Shown one piece after another: positions 52,495 to 60,456 of a stretch of 64,000 nucleotides of DNA. Both the position numbers and the translations under genes were made by a program. Under the pieces are notes generated by a model. The model was not told the origin of the DNA and did no database searches. It saw nothing but the letters and a program-made list of their open reading frames with translations. The first letter of the stretch is position 1; every line of letters begins with the position of its first letter. Origin of the DNA: Methanoregulaceae archaeon PtaB.Bin056 (GTDB lineage Archaea; Halobacteriota; Methanomicrobia; Methanomicrobiales; Methanospirillaceae); contig MVQD01000030.1 of NCBI GenBank assembly GCA_002067095.1, forward strand, positions 1-64,000, written 5' to 3'.

Positions 52495-54189
52495 GTGATC
52501 CGGACCTCCCTTCTCCTGATCCTCCTCCTGGTTGGCCCGGTGTCAGGGGTGATGCTCGTGGAGTTCTGCCCTGATCCGTACCTCCCGAACGACCGGGACG
52601 AGTACCTCTGCCTCGAAGGATGGGGCCCGGCAGAGGGCATCACGGTGACAGACGGCGAAGGCGGGTTCCGGTTCCCTCCCGGAACCGTCCTTTCGGGCCG
52701 GACGGTCATTGCCATGGACGCGGAAGCATACCAGAGCAGCCACGGCCACTATCCCGATTTCGAATGGGACGGGCACTCTCCCGCGGTTCCCGACGTGGTC
52801 CGGAACGGACGGTTCCAGCTCTCGAACGCAGGTGACGAGATCCTGGTCTATTCCGGGGGAGTATGCCTCCAGAAGGTGGAATGGCCGGGAATGGTCTCGC
52901 CGCGGCAGGGGCAGGTGCACTTCTTTTCCGACGGCAGGTGGGACGAAAGGGTGCTGATGCTCGGCCAGTCGCAATTTTCACCGGAGACTTTTCAGGATGC
53001 CGCGGGCATCGCATTCGTCTCTCCGGACTGTTCGAGGGAGGTCTTCTCAGCCCTGGTCATGGGGGCAAAACGAGAGATCCTGGTGAGCATCTACGAGTTC
53101 ACGAGCCCCGTGCTCGCGGGTTTTCTCGAGGATGCGCATGCGCGGGGGGTGGCAGTCGAAATCCTCATTGAGGGAGGGCCTGTGGGGGGTATCCCCAAAG
53201 AAGAGCACGAGGTGGTGTCACACCTGCTCCGGTCCGGAATCACGGTCAGGAGCATGCAGGGAACGGAACTGGTGCACAGCCCCTACCGGTTCCTCCACTC
53301 CAAGTACATGGTGATTGACAGGAGCAGGGTGCTGGTCACGAGCGAGAACTTCAAGGAGAACGGGTTTCCCGAGAGGGGGATGAGGGGGAACAGGGGGTGG
53401 GGTGTTGCGATCACGCACCCTGGACTTGCGGAATACATGAGGTCCGTGTACACCCACGATGCAGGGGGAGGGTGGACGGTAGGGGCGGTGCCCGGAGCCG
53501 GTGACCCGGAAGTCTCATCGTCTCGTCAATATCCCGCGGTCTTTTCGCCGTACGTGTTTGAAGGAGCGACTGTTACTCCCGTCATCTCTCCCGACACAAG
53601 CAACCTGCTGCACCCCTTGATCCTCGGTGCAGAGAGAAGCGTTGACATAGAGATGGCCTACATCACCAACGAGACGGCGCAGTCCCTGAATCCTTTCCTT
53701 GAAGACGCGGTCAACGTCTCCCGCCGGGGTATTCCGGTGAGGGTAATCCTCGACTCCTACTACTACAACACCGACAAAGAAGCGGACAACGACGAACTCG
53801 TCGACCTGATCAACGGGATGGCGGCAGCCGAAGGACTGCCGCTTGAAGCCCGGTGCGCATACCTTGGACCAGAAGGCGTCGAGAAGATCCACAACAAGGG
53901 GGTCATCGTTGACCGTGAACAGGTCCTTGTCAGCAGCATCAACTGGAATATGAACTCGCCGACCTTCAACCGGGAGGCGGGAGTGATCATCCACCACCCG
54001 GGTGTCGGAGAATATTACTCCCTCGTTTTCGAGAGCGACTGGGAAATGGCAGGGCAGAAAGAGACGGTGAGAGGCCCCGACCGCATGAAGATTGCTGCCG
54101 CCTGCGTGGTTATTGCTGCCCTCCTCCTCTTCTTCTGGTACCGGAGAAGGGGTGGAGGACGCCGGGCGACCCCCCGGAATCGTGGCTGA
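52495..54189 (+). CDS. Secreted twin-HKD phospholipase-D-like protein with lamin-tail-like domain
   Basis: 564 residues. A signal sequence (SLLLILLLVGPVSG) is followed by a beta-sandwich of lamin-tail (LTD) type (VMLVEFCPDPYLPNDRDEYL to about residue 150). Two PLD catalytic motifs follow: HSKYMVID (about residue 270) and HNKGVIVDREQVLVSSINWN (about 465), so the two-fold active site is complete. A C-terminal membrane helix (IAAACVVIAALLLFFWY) and an Arg-rich tail anchor it facing outward. Such enzymes cut phosphodiesters, either DNA or lipids. The GTG at 52495 opens the signal sequence; a TTG at 52444 is less likely. Confidence 0.85.
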   Translation: MIRTSLLLILLLVGPVSGVMLVEFCPDPYLPNDRDEYLCLEGWGPAEGITVTDGEGGFRFPPGTVLSGRTVIAMDAEAYQSSHGHYPDFEWDGHSPAVPDVVRNGRFQLSNAGDEILVYSGGVCLQKVEWPGMVSPRQGQVHFFSDGRWDERVLMLGQSQFSPETFQDAAGIAFVSPDCSREVFSALVMGAKREILVSIYEFTSPVLAGFLEDAHARGVAVEILIEGGPVGGIPKEEHEVVSHLLRSGITVRSMQGTELVHSPYRFLHSKYMVIDRSRVLVTSENFKENGFPERGMRGNRGWGVAITHPGLAEYMRSVYTHDAGGGWTVGAVPGAGDPEVSSSRQYPAVFSPYVFEGATVTPVISPDTSNLLHPLILGAERSVDIEMAYITNETAQSLNPFLEDAVNVSRRGIPVRVILDSYYYNTDKEADNDELVDLINGMAAAEGLPLEARCAYLGPEGVEKIHNKGVIVDREQVLVSSINWNMNSPTFNREAGVIIHHPGVGEYYSLVFESDWEMAGQKETVRGPDRMKIAAACVVIAALLLFFWYRRRGGGRRATPRNRG

Positions 54190-54517
54190 GTCCTCCACCC
54201 TCCCGGGTTTCCGGGTCCCTCATTGCGCACTGGCAGATGTCGCAGAGGGTAATGCCATCCTCTCTGCCTGCGACTGCCAGCGCCCAGCGGTCGATGAGGG
54301 CGTTCATGTCCGGCGAGAGCTCAAACGACGCGTCACCGCGTTTCCTGCTCAGGTACTGCGAGACCGCAGCCCTCGTGATTCCGAGCCTCTTTGCCGCCTC
54401 GCTCTGGCTGAGCCCCTGCTGCTGGATGAGCCGGAATACCATCTCGGCCCTCATTGCCGGGAGAAACCTGCGGACCATGGTGTCGCACACCATGATGTCG
54501 CAGTCTCTTCCTCTCAT
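54110..54517 (-). CDS. HTH transcription regulator with C-terminal Cys pair
   Basis: 135 residues. VRRFLPAMRAEMVFRLIQQQ precedes a helix-turn-helix SQSEAAKRLGITRAAVSQYL followed by SRKRGD, the pattern of the archaeal XRE-like family (COG2522). Near residue 90 there is CDICQCAMRD, which could bind metal or sense redox state. The last 27 codons are antisense to the end of the PLD gene. Its ATG overlaps the stop of the next upstream gene, a winged helix, by ATGA, so the two regulators are made together. Confidence 0.8.
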   Translation of the reverse strand: MRGRDCDIMVCDTMVRRFLPAMRAEMVFRLIQQQGLSQSEAAKRLGITRAAVSQYLSRKRGDASFELSPDMNALIDRWALAVAGREDGITLCDICQCAMRDPETREGGGLSHDSGGSPGVLHPFSGTRRRGGGQQ

Positions 54518-54741
54518 GCCGTCACCGCGGCGGGCCGGTTCTGGTAGATGATCTGGCGCGCGTCCTTGAAGTTGAACTTCTCGATGATCAGCTGTTGTTC
54601 TTTCAGTCTCTTCAATGCGTATCTCACCGTGCGTGGTGCAAGACGTGTCTTTTTCACCAGGTCCTTATGGGTCATTGCCCCGCCTTCATCAAGTATGTGA
54701 AGGACGGTGAGAGATGAGGGTGGAAGGTTCATCTCAGGCAT
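54514..54741 (-). CDS. Small MarR-like winged-helix regulator
   Basis: 75 residues. LPPSSLTVLHILDEGGAMTH, then KDLVKKTRLAPRTVRYALKR and LKEQQLIIEKFNF form one winged helix with no added domain. It is at the start of a two-gene leftward run with the HTH gene at 54110-54517. It is divergent from the OB-fold gene at 54813 across about 70 bases, so it may control that operon as well as itself. Confidence 0.8.
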   Translation of the reverse strand: MPEMNLPPSSLTVLHILDEGGAMTHKDLVKKTRLAPRTVRYALKRLKEQQLIIEKFNFKDARQIIYQNRPAAVTA

Positions 54742-54812
54742 AAAATAATGTTAACGCTGTTAACATATCAACCTGTCGGTGCTTATCATGTAGAGGAAGA
54801 TATCACTCCCTT

Positions 54813-55193
54813 GTGATACTGGTAAGGCAGGAGAAGATTGCAGTCCTCGTACTTGTCCTGGTCATCGTGGTCGTCCTCACCGCTTCTTTTTTGATCGAAT
54901 CGGCGGGCAAAGGCCTCTTCTCGCGCCCCTATGGTCCCGAAAGCGCGGAAGGGGAACTCGTGCATCACCAGGGCACAGTCGAGGAGAGCACATTGACCGC
55001 GAGTGGCGGCCACCAGGTCCTGGTGGTCTCGGGTGTCCGTGTCTTTATCCCCTCCGATTCAGTGAGGAAAGGGTGGCCCCGCCCAGGCCAGGGGGTCTCA
55101 TTGTACGGCACGGTGCAGACATACCGGGGAGAGAGGGAGATCCTTGTCCGTTCGGCCGATGATATCTTCCCCCTCGCCGCACCTGCCGAATGA
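54813..55193 (+). CDS. Membrane-anchored OB-fold-like protein
   Basis: 126 residues. One N-terminal membrane helix (IAVLVLVLVIVVVLTASFLI) is followed by a small beta-rich domain: GTVEESTLTASGGHQVLVV, FIPSDSV, GQGVSLYGTVQTYRGEREIL and IFP. This strand order, with a YGTVQTYRGEREI strand, is like OB-fold nucleic-acid-binding domains (tRNA_anti type), here placed outside the membrane. It starts GTG at 54813. It heads a three-gene rightward run with the two genes that follow. Confidence 0.65.
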   Translation: MILVRQEKIAVLVLVLVIVVVLTASFLIESAGKGLFSRPYGPESAEGELVHHQGTVEESTLTASGGHQVLVVSGVRVFIPSDSVRKGWPRPGQGVSLYGTVQTYRGEREILVRSADDIFPLAAPAE

Positions 55194-55242
55194 GGAAGGC
55201 AGCACCGGATTCGGCCAATCTTAATATGCCATCGGTGAATAC

Positions 55243-55917
55243 GTGGAGAGTGTGAACCCTGTCACCGTAGAAAGAGAAGGGGGATCCAGCGATCCGAGCG
55301 GAGAAGCACTTCCCGGCGCGACTCACCAGATCTGGATACTCGGCCTTCTCGGGGCGATCTGCATCGCACTCGAGATAGGCGTGCACCTCTTCCTTCGCAC
55401 CGCGATCGGCTATACCCACATCTTTTACGTGCTCCTGGTCCTTGCGGGGGTCTGGTACTACCAGAAAGCGCTCGTCGTTGCGGCGGCGCTCGTCGCAGCC
55501 ACGTTCCTCACCAGTGGTATCGTCGGTGATTTCACCTGGGCAACCCTCCTTCGGGCGGCAATGTTCCTGGTGGTGACCTGGATCGTGGCGAAGATATCGG
55601 AAGAGAGGGACCGGGCAAAGGCAGAGATCCTGGACCAGAAGGCGGCCATCGAAGAGAAGCACTCTGCGCTGGTCGGGTACCTTGCGGAGGTGGCACTCCG
55701 GATGAAGAACCCGATCCACCTCCTGCGGGACAATATGGCTGCCATACGCTTGCAGCTCGAAAGCGAGGACCCAGACCTCGAGGCGGTGAAGATGGACCTC
55801 TCAGTGCAGATCACCCATGCAGATCAGATAATGGCCAACTTCAGGGAGTTGAACCAGGCGATTGTCGAAGAGCGTGACGAGATACCTCTTGCCTACCGGG
55901 ATTTCCTGACCCGCTGA
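55243..55917 (+). CDS. Four-helix membrane protein with a kinase-like dimerisation helix lacking His
   Basis: 224 residues. Four membrane helices span about 25-125, a MASE-like sensor layout. Then comes a coiled coil (KISEERDRAKAEILDQKAAI) and a helical pair GYLAEVALRMKNPIHLLRDN and IMANFRELNQAIVEERDEIP that follows the HisKA dimerisation fold, but where kinases have HELRNPL this reads ALRMKNPIH. No ATPase domain follows. It seems to be a signalling membrane protein that has kept only the dimerisation part of a kinase. A GTG at 55252 is the other possible start. The DUF835-like gene follows by 14 bases. Confidence 0.7.
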   Translation: MESVNPVTVEREGGSSDPSGEALPGATHQIWILGLLGAICIALEIGVHLFLRTAIGYTHIFYVLLVLAGVWYYQKALVVAAALVAATFLTSGIVGDFTWATLLRAAMFLVVTWIVAKISEERDRAKAEILDQKAAIEEKHSALVGYLAEVALRMKNPIHLLRDNMAAIRLQLESEDPDLEAVKMDLSVQITHADQIMANFRELNQAIVEERDEIPLAYRDFLTR

Positions 55918-55931
55918 AGAGGTGGATGGGC

Positions 55932-56510
55932 ATGTCGATCGATCTCACTGGAATCGGGCAGAACCGGCTGTTCCTGGTCTTGTCCTCGGCAGAGAGGCTG
56001 AAACAGAACAACCTCTCCATCATCCGTACCCTGACCGGCCAGGGGTACCGGGTCGTCGTGATCACCTCAAACCACCCTTCAGCCGTGTTGAAGAAGCTCT
56101 ACGCCGCAGAAGGGATCGAGATGGGGCGTGTCTCGTTCATCGACACCATCACCAAGTATGCGATGGGACGGGTCCCGGAGGGACAGGAGGACTGCCGGTT
56201 CATCAGCAGCCCTTCGAACCTTACTGACCTCGGCATCGCGATCACGGAGGTGCTGAATACCCTCTCGGGTGAGAAGGCCTGCCTGCTCTTCGACTCCATC
56301 AGCACCCTCCTGATCTACATCCCCTCCACGAACATCTCAAAGTTCATCCACTTCATCACGAGTAAGCTCAGGCTTGTCGACACATCCGGGATATTCCTTG
56401 CCGTCGAGAAGGGACTCGACCCGCTCCTCCTCACCCAGCTGACCACCTACGTCGATGGGACAATCGACATGGACCTGTCCCCCCAGGCAGAAGAAGGACA
56501 GAAGGGCTGA
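55932..56510 (+). CDS. DUF835-like RecA-fold protein without Walker A
   Basis: 192 residues. NRLFLVLSSAERLKQNNLSI, then QGYRVVVITSNHPSAVLKKL and VSFIDTITKYAMG, CLLFDSISTLLIYIPSTNIS and TSGIFLAVEKGLDP follow the DUF835/KaiC-related family of euryarchaea. The P-loop is absent: the first strand ends LSSAERL, so ATP hydrolysis is unlikely, while the Walker B-like LLFDSIS is kept. ATG at 55932 has GAGGTGG about 6 bases ahead. In the same family many proteins follow a membrane sensor, as here. It probably interacts with the protein encoded just upstream. Confidence 0.7.
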   Translation: MSIDLTGIGQNRLFLVLSSAERLKQNNLSIIRTLTGQGYRVVVITSNHPSAVLKKLYAAEGIEMGRVSFIDTITKYAMGRVPEGQEDCRFISSPSNLTDLGIAITEVLNTLSGEKACLLFDSISTLLIYIPSTNISKFIHFITSKLRLVDTSGIFLAVEKGLDPLLLTQLTTYVDGTIDMDLSPQAEEGQKG

Positions 56511-56526
56511 ATCGGGGGCGGCGGTA

Positions 56527-57024
56527 TCACGCGTCTTTCCCCAGGTGGAGCACTTCATAGCGTACGAGGCCCTTTTCCACGCAGACCCTGACCTGCCTCT
56601 CCCTCTGGGTGAGGGCACCGGTCTTCCCTGTCTTCACCTCGAGGAACGTGATGCGCTCAAGCGACCCGGCAGAGAGCCCCTCGAATACGATGAGGTCGAC
56701 TGGTGTCCCGAGGAACCTTGCATCGCGCGGGTCGTAAGAGAATTCCGGGAAGTAGGGAGTCAGGTGCTCCGTCACCTTTCCCTTCAGGACGGCCCCGCTC
56801 ATCTCGATGGCATCGCGGCGGACACGGGCCTCTTCCCGGAGCGCCCACTCCCGGTGGAGATGTCCCGCCCTCTCATTCACCTCGCTCTCCATCCTCTTTG
56901 CTTTCCATTCCTCGAAGAGGCTGGCGGCTTTCCGTTCTAGGGTCATGCGAAGCGAAAAGTACTTCCATGCAAGGAGGACGGTCCCAATGACGAGCAGCAG
57001 GAGGACCCATTCGATCATATCCAT
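56527..57024 (-). CDS. Membrane-anchored Holliday-junction-resolvase-like endonuclease (COG4741)
   Basis: 165 residues. An N-terminal membrane helix (IEWVLLLLVIGTVLLAWKYF) is followed by a long charged helix (MTLERKAASLFEEWKAKRME) and then the nuclease core: PYFPEFSYDPRDARFLGTPV, DLIVFEGL and ITFLEVKTGKTGALTQRERQ. The D...ExK spacing is that of the restriction/resolvase fold. The N-terminal anchor suggests activity at the membrane or outside. The exact role is unknown; bacteria and archaea carry it near DNA-uptake genes in some cases, which I cannot test here. Confidence 0.78.
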   Translation of the reverse strand: MDMIEWVLLLLVIGTVLLAWKYFSLRMTLERKAASLFEEWKAKRMESEVNERAGHLHREWALREEARVRRDAIEMSGAVLKGKVTEHLTPYFPEFSYDPRDARFLGTPVDLIVFEGLSAGSLERITFLEVKTGKTGALTQRERQVRVCVEKGLVRYEVLHLGKDA

Positions 57025-57111
57025 AACAGGGAGGCCAAAGGGGGAAAAATGCTCCGCGTGCGGGGTGAAAGAGTGCAAACCCGGGCGCTCCGGCATGACC
57101 GTGTGATAAGA

Positions 57112-57639
57112 TCAGGAGGAGGTCTCAAGCCGTGCGATTGCTTCCGCTGCCGATTCTCTTACCCTCCTGTCCTGGTCTTTTGCCGCGTCCCTGAGCACCC
57201 CCAGTGCAGAGGCGTCCCCGAGCCGGCCCAGTGCCCATGCCGCATGCTTCCTGACCAGGGCATCCGGGTCCTTCATTGTCTCGAGGAGCGCGGGGACTGC
57301 CCGGCGGTCACCGAGCCTCCCGAGGCCGATTGCTGCGCCGATCCGCAGCCATTTCTCGCCAGAAGAGAGTGCTTTCAGAAGCGGCTCGAATGCCCGCCCG
57401 TCGCCTATCTGTCCGAGCGTCTTTGCCGCGATCCACGAAACGTCCACGTAGGGGTCCTCGAGGGCATCGATAAGAGGTTCCACGGCAGTGGCATCCCCGA
57501 CTTGTTCGAGGGCTTCCGCCGCTTTCCACCGGTCGTCAAGGTACTTGCTCTGGAGGAGCTTTATGAGCCCCCTGACCCTTCGCCTCCGGGCATCTTCCTC
57601 TGCCTGTATCCTCTGCACCGGAGCCGTCCCCTCTGGCAT
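57112..57639 (-). CDS. HEAT-repeat (PBS-lyase type) protein
   Basis: 175 residues consisting of about five 31-residue HEAT units (DRWKAAEALEQVGDATAVEP, VSWIAAKTLGQIGDGRAFEP, LRIGAAIGLGRLGDRRAVPA, and so on). Such proteins act as scaffolds or bind partner proteins. No signal or membrane helix is present. It lies 88 bases upstream of the endonuclease gene on the same strand and may be in one operon with it. Confidence 0.88.
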   Translation of the reverse strand: MPEGTAPVQRIQAEEDARRRRVRGLIKLLQSKYLDDRWKAAEALEQVGDATAVEPLIDALEDPYVDVSWIAAKTLGQIGDGRAFEPLLKALSSGEKWLRIGAAIGLGRLGDRRAVPALLETMKDPDALVRKHAAWALGRLGDASALGVLRDAAKDQDRRVRESAAEAIARLETSS

Positions 57640-57768
57640 ATTCGGCCCACCAACAGGCAGGAGTTTGAGAGAGGGAATGATAAGAGTTGCGTTTGGCGCG
57701 GTCCCCTGAATGTGGTCTTCGAGTAAATTGCACCCGGGGACTGAAGGGTTGGGGGAGGCCCGGCAGGA

Positions 57769-58617
57769 TCACTCCCGGAGGACGTCCAGGCTTACATCGA
57801 AATTTCTCACGCTGTGGGTGAGGGCTCCCAGGCTGATTTGGTCCACCCCTTCAATCGCGTAGTCTGCAATGTTCTTATCGGTGATGCCTCCGGAGACTTC
57901 GATAAGAAGGCGATTGCGGAGCCCTGCCTCTTGAAGGAGGGAGATGGCGGCTCTCACCTCTCCGGGCGGCATATTATCAAGAAGAAGGATATCAGCTCCG
58001 GCGCGGGCGGCCTCCAGCGCGTCATCCGGCCTCTGCACCTCGACCTCCACTTTCCTGTACTTCGAGTATGCCTTTGCCTTCCGGACTGCGTCTTCGATGG
58101 ATACGAGTGCCAGGTGGTTGTCCTTGATGAGGACTCCATCGGAGAGTGTCATCCGGTGTGGGTCCCCCCCGCCGATGATGACCGCTTTCTTGTCAAGAAG
58201 GCGGAGCCCCGGGGCAGTCTTCCGGGTCGAGGCGATACGGCAGCCTGCCCTGGCATTATCGAGGATTTCCTGGAGGCGGCGGGTCATCGTCGCGATACCG
58301 CTCATTCTCCCTATGATGTTGAGCGCGGTCCGCTCCACCAGGAGCACTGCGCTCGCAGGCCCCTGAAGGGTCGCAAGGGTTGCCCCCGCCACCACCCTGT
58401 CGCCGTCAGAGAAGGAGGGGGTTACCGTGACACCGAAGGCCTGGAAGAGTGCGGCGGCCTCGTCGAGCCCCGCGATCACCCCCTCGTCTTTTGCGACAAT
58501 CTTTGCCATGCAGTCCTGGCCGGAGATGAGCGATTCGGAGGTGATGTCGCCTGCAGGAGCATCCTCCCACACGAAGGAGAGCAGGCGTTCCAGGGGGATT
58601 GCGGGGCCCTTTGTCAC
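57769..58617 (-). CDS. nadC: Nicotinate-nucleotide diphosphorylase (quinolinate PRTase)
   Basis: 282 residues. WEDAPAGDITSESLI opens the family, TALNIIGRMSGIATMTR and IASTRKTAPGLRLLDKKAVI carry the substrate-binding basic residues, and VLIKDNHLALV and VEVEVQ hold the catalytic Lys and Glu. It turns quinolinate and PRPP into nicotinate mononucleotide. A GTG start overlaps the nadA stop by 4 bases. It closes the nadX-nadA-nadC run. Confidence 0.95.
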   Translation of the reverse strand: MTKGPAIPLERLLSFVWEDAPAGDITSESLISGQDCMAKIVAKDEGVIAGLDEAAALFQAFGVTVTPSFSDGDRVVAGATLATLQGPASAVLLVERTALNIIGRMSGIATMTRRLQEILDNARAGCRIASTRKTAPGLRLLDKKAVIIGGGDPHRMTLSDGVLIKDNHLALVSIEDAVRKAKAYSKYRKVEVEVQRPDDALEAARAGADILLLDNMPPGEVRAAISLLQEAGLRNRLLIEVSGGITDKNIADYAIEGVDQISLGALTHSVRNFDVSLDVLRE

Positions 58618-59519
58618 CGGCCGATCACCAGCATCCGCTCGATCGCCCCCCTCGCCCTCTCCATGATAGCGGGGGGGAGGGTGACCTCGTACTGTTCGCG
58701 CTCGAGTGCCGCGAGGAGGTCCCCAAGGGTGGTCTTCTTCATGTCTTCGCAGACTGCCTCCTCTTTCACATGGAAGGTGTGGCCCGGATAGAGGGTCTTC
58801 AACCGGTAGGCCATCTCCCTCTCGGTCAGGATGTTCCAGGCCGCATCACCTGTCCGGCTGCCGACCAGCCTGACCATCCCTCCCGTGGAGGCGACCATGT
58901 CCGACCCGCGCTGGATCTCGGGGCGGCACTCGGGGTGGCAGACGATCGCTCCGCCACGCAGCCGGGCCGCTTCAAGGTCTTCGGCGGTGAAGCACTCGTG
59001 GACGTAGCAATGGCCCCCCGGCGGGATTGCGATGATCGCTTTCTCGGGGACCTGGTCCTGGATATACGCGGCCAGGTTGGAATCGGGTCCGACGATGACC
59101 TCTTTTTCGGGAAGTGACCTGACGACCTTGACGGCATTTGCGGAGGTGCAGATCACGTCGGCGTGTGCCTTGCACTCCGCGGTGCTGTTGATATAGAGGA
59201 CCACGGGGGCGCCAGGGTGGCGCTCCCTGGCCGCGAGGATCATTCCCGGTGTGAGCTGGTCTGCGAGCGGGCAGAGTGCGTCCCTGACCGGGATGACGAC
59301 TTTCTTTCCGGGGTTGAGGATCTTGGCAGTCTCCGCCATGAAGAGCACCCCGCAGAAGACGATGAGCGGGGCCTCCGTCTCCCTGGCCGTCTGGGCGAGC
59401 TCGAGGCTGTCCCCCACCACGTCGGAGATATCCTGTATCTCGGGCCGCTGGTAGTTGTGCGCCAGGATGATGGCCTTTTTCTCCTTTTTCAAGGCGAGGA
59501 TGCGCTCTTTTTGGTTCAT
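58614..59519 (-). CDS. nadA: Quinolinate synthase A
   Basis: 301 residues. AIILAHNYQRPEIQDISDVV begins the triplicated fold. The three cluster Cys residues appear in IVFCGVLFMAETAKIL, CTSANAVKVV and, at the end, AVCEDMKKTTL, and GPDSNLAAYI and PGGHCYVHE hold substrate residues. It condenses iminoaspartate with dihydroxyacetone phosphate to quinolinate. Overlaps with both neighbours are 4 bases, so nadX, nadA and nadC are tightly coupled. Confidence 0.96.
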   Translation of the reverse strand: MNQKERILALKKEKKAIILAHNYQRPEIQDISDVVGDSLELAQTARETEAPLIVFCGVLFMAETAKILNPGKKVVIPVRDALCPLADQLTPGMILAARERHPGAPVVLYINSTAECKAHADVICTSANAVKVVRSLPEKEVIVGPDSNLAAYIQDQVPEKAIIAIPPGGHCYVHECFTAEDLEAARLRGGAIVCHPECRPEIQRGSDMVASTGGMVRLVGSRTGDAAWNILTEREMAYRLKTLYPGHTFHVKEEAVCEDMKKTTLGDLLAALEREQYEVTLPPAIMERARGAIERMLVIGR

Positions 59520-60274
59520 GTCCCGACCACAAGGGGCTGCTCGATATTCTTCAGCAGGGTGAGGATCGAGAGGGCGGCAAGGTAGCTGGTGGCGGGATTA
59601 TCGGGGCTTGGCACGTTGCTTACCCTGATGTAGACCTCTCCAAAGTCCCCCTCTGCCTCGATCTCGTGGATGTTCCTTTCGACGGATGGGTCTGCGTACA
59701 GTTCCACGTCGGCATCCCTGCCGGCGGCGAGGCTCAATGCTACCGAGACGTTCACGTTCTTTGGAAACTCCTTGATGCATTCGTGGGACTTGCCCTGGAA
59801 GACAAGGCAGCGCTCTCTGGTCTTGATGCCGAGGGATTCGGGGCTCTTTGTCGTCCTGAGAAGGAGCCGGCGGATGGGTGAGATCTGGCCGACCTTCAGG
59901 TTGTCGAGCCCTACTATCGCGCCGCTCGGGATATGGATGCGCATCCCGGACCCCTCGGCGAGGCGGACGAGATCCTCGCGGAAGCTGGGGTCGGCGAGTG
60001 CACCGACAGAGAGAAGGATGAGGTGTTTTCCGCTCGAAAGGACCATCTCCGCGTACTGGCGCACCGCCCTGACAGACGCGGCCTCGACGACGTATTCGAA
60101 ATCACCGGCGATAAAGGATTCGAAGTCCTTGTATGCGGTCCCCCCCGAGAGCGCGGCAAGTTCGAGAGCCCGCGGATAGACCTGGTCATACAGGGCCACT
60201 ATCTCACAGTTCTCGCGGTATTTTGCGATGATGTGACCGATATTTCCGCACCCAAGCACCCCGATCCTGATCAT
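59516..60274 (-). CDS. nadX: L-aspartate dehydrogenase
   Basis: 252 residues. IRIGVLGCGNIGHIIAKY is the NAD(P) loop, VVEAASVRAVRQYAEMVLSS and IHIPSGAIVGLDNLKVG follow, and RDADVELYADPSVERNIHEI carries the conserved His and Asp. It makes iminoaspartate for NadA in place of aspartate oxidase, as expected in a strict anaerobe. ATG at 60274 is chosen because the frame before it does not fit the family. Confidence 0.94.
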   Translation of the reverse strand: MIRIGVLGCGNIGHIIAKYRENCEIVALYDQVYPRALELAALSGGTAYKDFESFIAGDFEYVVEAASVRAVRQYAEMVLSSGKHLILLSVGALADPSFREDLVRLAEGSGMRIHIPSGAIVGLDNLKVGQISPIRRLLLRTTKSPESLGIKTRERCLVFQGKSHECIKEFPKNVNVSVALSLAAGRDADVELYADPSVERNIHEIEAEGDFGEVYIRVSNVPSPDNPATSYLAALSILTLLKNIEQPLVVGT

Positions 60275-60456
60275 TGTACTCAGATAGTGGATATCACCGG
60301 TTAAGCATTTTCCCATCACTCCAGGAGTTCTCCTCTGGTTCCGGGAGACCCTGCCCGACTTTTCCCGTATCCGATCGGCCCTGCTGCGTACAGAGTGTGT
60401 GGCAGGTCCGGGAGGTGAACCATCTTCTCCTCTGGCAGAGAGAGTATTCACTGGGT

